Program-made: the position numbers and the translations under genes
In this document: positions 6,163-7,169 of the stretch, piece by piece
How positions within the stretch are numbered: position 1 is the stretch's first letter
Layout of the letters: every line of letters begins with the position of its first letter
Notes under the pieces: model-generated
Told to the model about the DNA's origin: nothing
Database searches by the model: none
The model's input: only the letters and a program-made list of their open reading frames with translations
From: an uncultured Gammaproteobacteria bacterium
GTDB taxonomy: Bacteria; Pseudomonadota; Gammaproteobacteria; Steroidobacterales; GCA-2729495
Assembly: GCA_937958785.1 (NCBI GenBank)
Contig: CALGMY010000215.1
Location: 1 to 7,169 of the forward strand
Direction: 5' to 3'
Length of the DNA stretch: 7,169 bases

Positions 6163-7169
6163 CTAGTCCAGCTCCCCGCCGAACCGCACCTTGCCGACGA
6201 TGCCGAAGGTGCGCAGGCTCGGGTAGGTGATGGACATCCGGAAGGGCGGGAAGTCGTCGAAGTTCGACGCCTGCTGGATGAACTGGGGGTTCTCCTGGGC
6301 CTGCAGGTCGTCGGTGTTGGTCCAGTAGATGTCCCGGAACGCGGCGATCGGGTTGTTGTTCTCGAACAGGTTCCGCACCCAGAACTCCACGTCGTAGCGC
6401 GGCGACTGGAAGCCGAGGCGCAGGTTCACATTGGTGCGCGCCGGCAGCCAGGACTGGTTGTCGTTGCCGACGTAGATCTTGCCCAGGTAGTTGCCGTCGG
6501 CGCGGGTGAAGAACTCCCAGTCCCCCGCGAGCTGGCGCTTGTACGTCAGGGAAGCGCTGGTCGTCCACTCGGGCTGGCGCATCTGCACCTTACCCGAGAC
6601 GTCGCCCGACAGCGCGCGGCACTCGCCCGCCTTCTCGATCTGCAACGCCTCGGTCTCGTCCGCATCTGCACCCGTGATGGCCTGGATCGCCGCTGGCGTG
6701 CAGGTCGGGTCGTCCGTGTAGAAGCTCGGGAACAGGGCGAAGGAGTCCTGCCGGGCATTCTTGAGGGTCGAGTTGGTGTACCCGACGGTGAGCCGGCCGG
6801 TGAGGTTCTCGGTGAAGACGATGTCGGCCGTTCCCTCCCAGCCGAATACCTCGGCATCGCCCGAGTTCACGTTGAAGCCCGTCACCTGCTCGAGCGGGCG
6901 TCCGCTCTGGGGCGAGGTCTCGGTCAGCTGGCGCAGGACGATGTCCGTCCAGTCGTTGTAGAACACGGCGAAGTCCAGGCCGATCCGGCCATTGGCCGTG
7001 ATGCCCTTGATGCCCAGCTCGTAGGCCGTGATCTTCTCCTGGTCGAAGGGGTTGACGATCAGCTCCTCTTCCACGCCGACGTCGGTGATGACGTCCGCGC
7101 GGATCAGCTGCAGGACCCCGGGCTTGGCGCTGTGGGCGATGGAGCCGTAGGCCATCCAGCCGGTGTCGA
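6163..7169 (-). CDS. TonB-dependent outer-membrane receptor, C-terminal part of the barrel
   Basis: This is the last 335 or so residues of a receptor that would import a scarce nutrient (siderophore, cobalamin, sugar or peptide) across the outer membrane using TonB energy. The N-terminus, including signal peptide, TonB box and plug, lies beyond the window edge, so the substrate is unknown. The frame is open to 7169; an internal ATG at 7155 is not the start. Visible family features are alternating amphipathic beta strands, YGSIAHSAKPG near the 5' edge, ITAYELGIKG, FYNDWTDIVL, VFGWEGTADI with the following strand pair, and the near-terminal VRNLFEN strand typical of the family. A predicted extracellular loop carries two cysteines 27 residues apart, separated by an acidic stretch. 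The protein ends in VRFGGELD, so the usual terminal aromatic is five residues inside the end. The gene converges on pyrC with nine bases between stops. Confidence 0.9.
   Translation of the reverse strand, partial: DTGWMAYGSIAHSAKPGVLQLIRADVITDVGVEEELIVNPFDQEKITAYELGIKGITANGRIGLDFAVFYNDWTDIVLRQLTETSPQSGRPLEQVTGFNVNSGDAEVFGWEGTADIVFTENLTGRLTVGYTNSTLKNARQDSFALFPSFYTDDPTCTPAAIQAITGADADETEALQIEKAGECRALSGDVSGKVQMRQPEWTTSASLTYKRQLAGDWEFFTRADGNYLGKIYVGNDNQSWLPARTNVNLRLGFQSPRYDVEFWVRNLFENNNPIAAFRDIYWTNTDDLQAQENPQFIQQASNFDDFPPFRMSITYPSLRTFGIVGKVRFGGELD

Overview
This window is GC-rich chromosomal DNA, and its codons end almost always in G or C. It looks like a gammaproteobacterium of the Xanthomonadales/Nevskiales/Steroidobacter kind. 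That placement is inference, based on three things: a dihydroorotase of the long form I associate with Xanthomonadales and Bacteroidetes, a TonB-dependent receptor, and a periplasmic M16 peptidase. No RNA gene, insertion sequence, CRISPR array or phage gene is visible. Coding density is very high, and no gap reaches 100 bases.

Layout from left to right: positions 1-1025 (minus strand) hold most of a major facilitator superfamily transporter whose C-terminus lies outside the window. Directly upstream of it, and in the same reading frame, is a complete exported M16 zinc peptidase (1029-3773, minus). A divergent promoter region of about 86 bases follows (3774-3859). On the plus strand come a proline iminopeptidase (pip, 3860-4810) and a dihydroorotase (pyrC, 4807-6153), which overlap by four bases at ATGA. 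The C-terminal third or so of a TonB-dependent receptor (6163-7169, minus) converges on pyrC with a nine-base gap. A strong hairpin sits at that convergence point.

The genes make up at least three transcription units: M16-MFS (minus), pip-pyrC (plus), and the receptor (minus). The M16 peptidase, the proline iminopeptidase, the transporter and the outer-membrane receptor could all serve peptide or nutrient uptake and breakdown, but nothing in the sequence proves a shared substrate. pyrC is a pyrimidine biosynthesis gene and may simply ride in the pip operon. I found no convincing undescribed system. The points most worth a second look are the Gln-for-His change in the dihydroorotase metal motif, the one-codon in-frame spacing of M16 and MFS, the hairpin between convergent genes, and the compact divergent promoter with a palindrome at the pip start.
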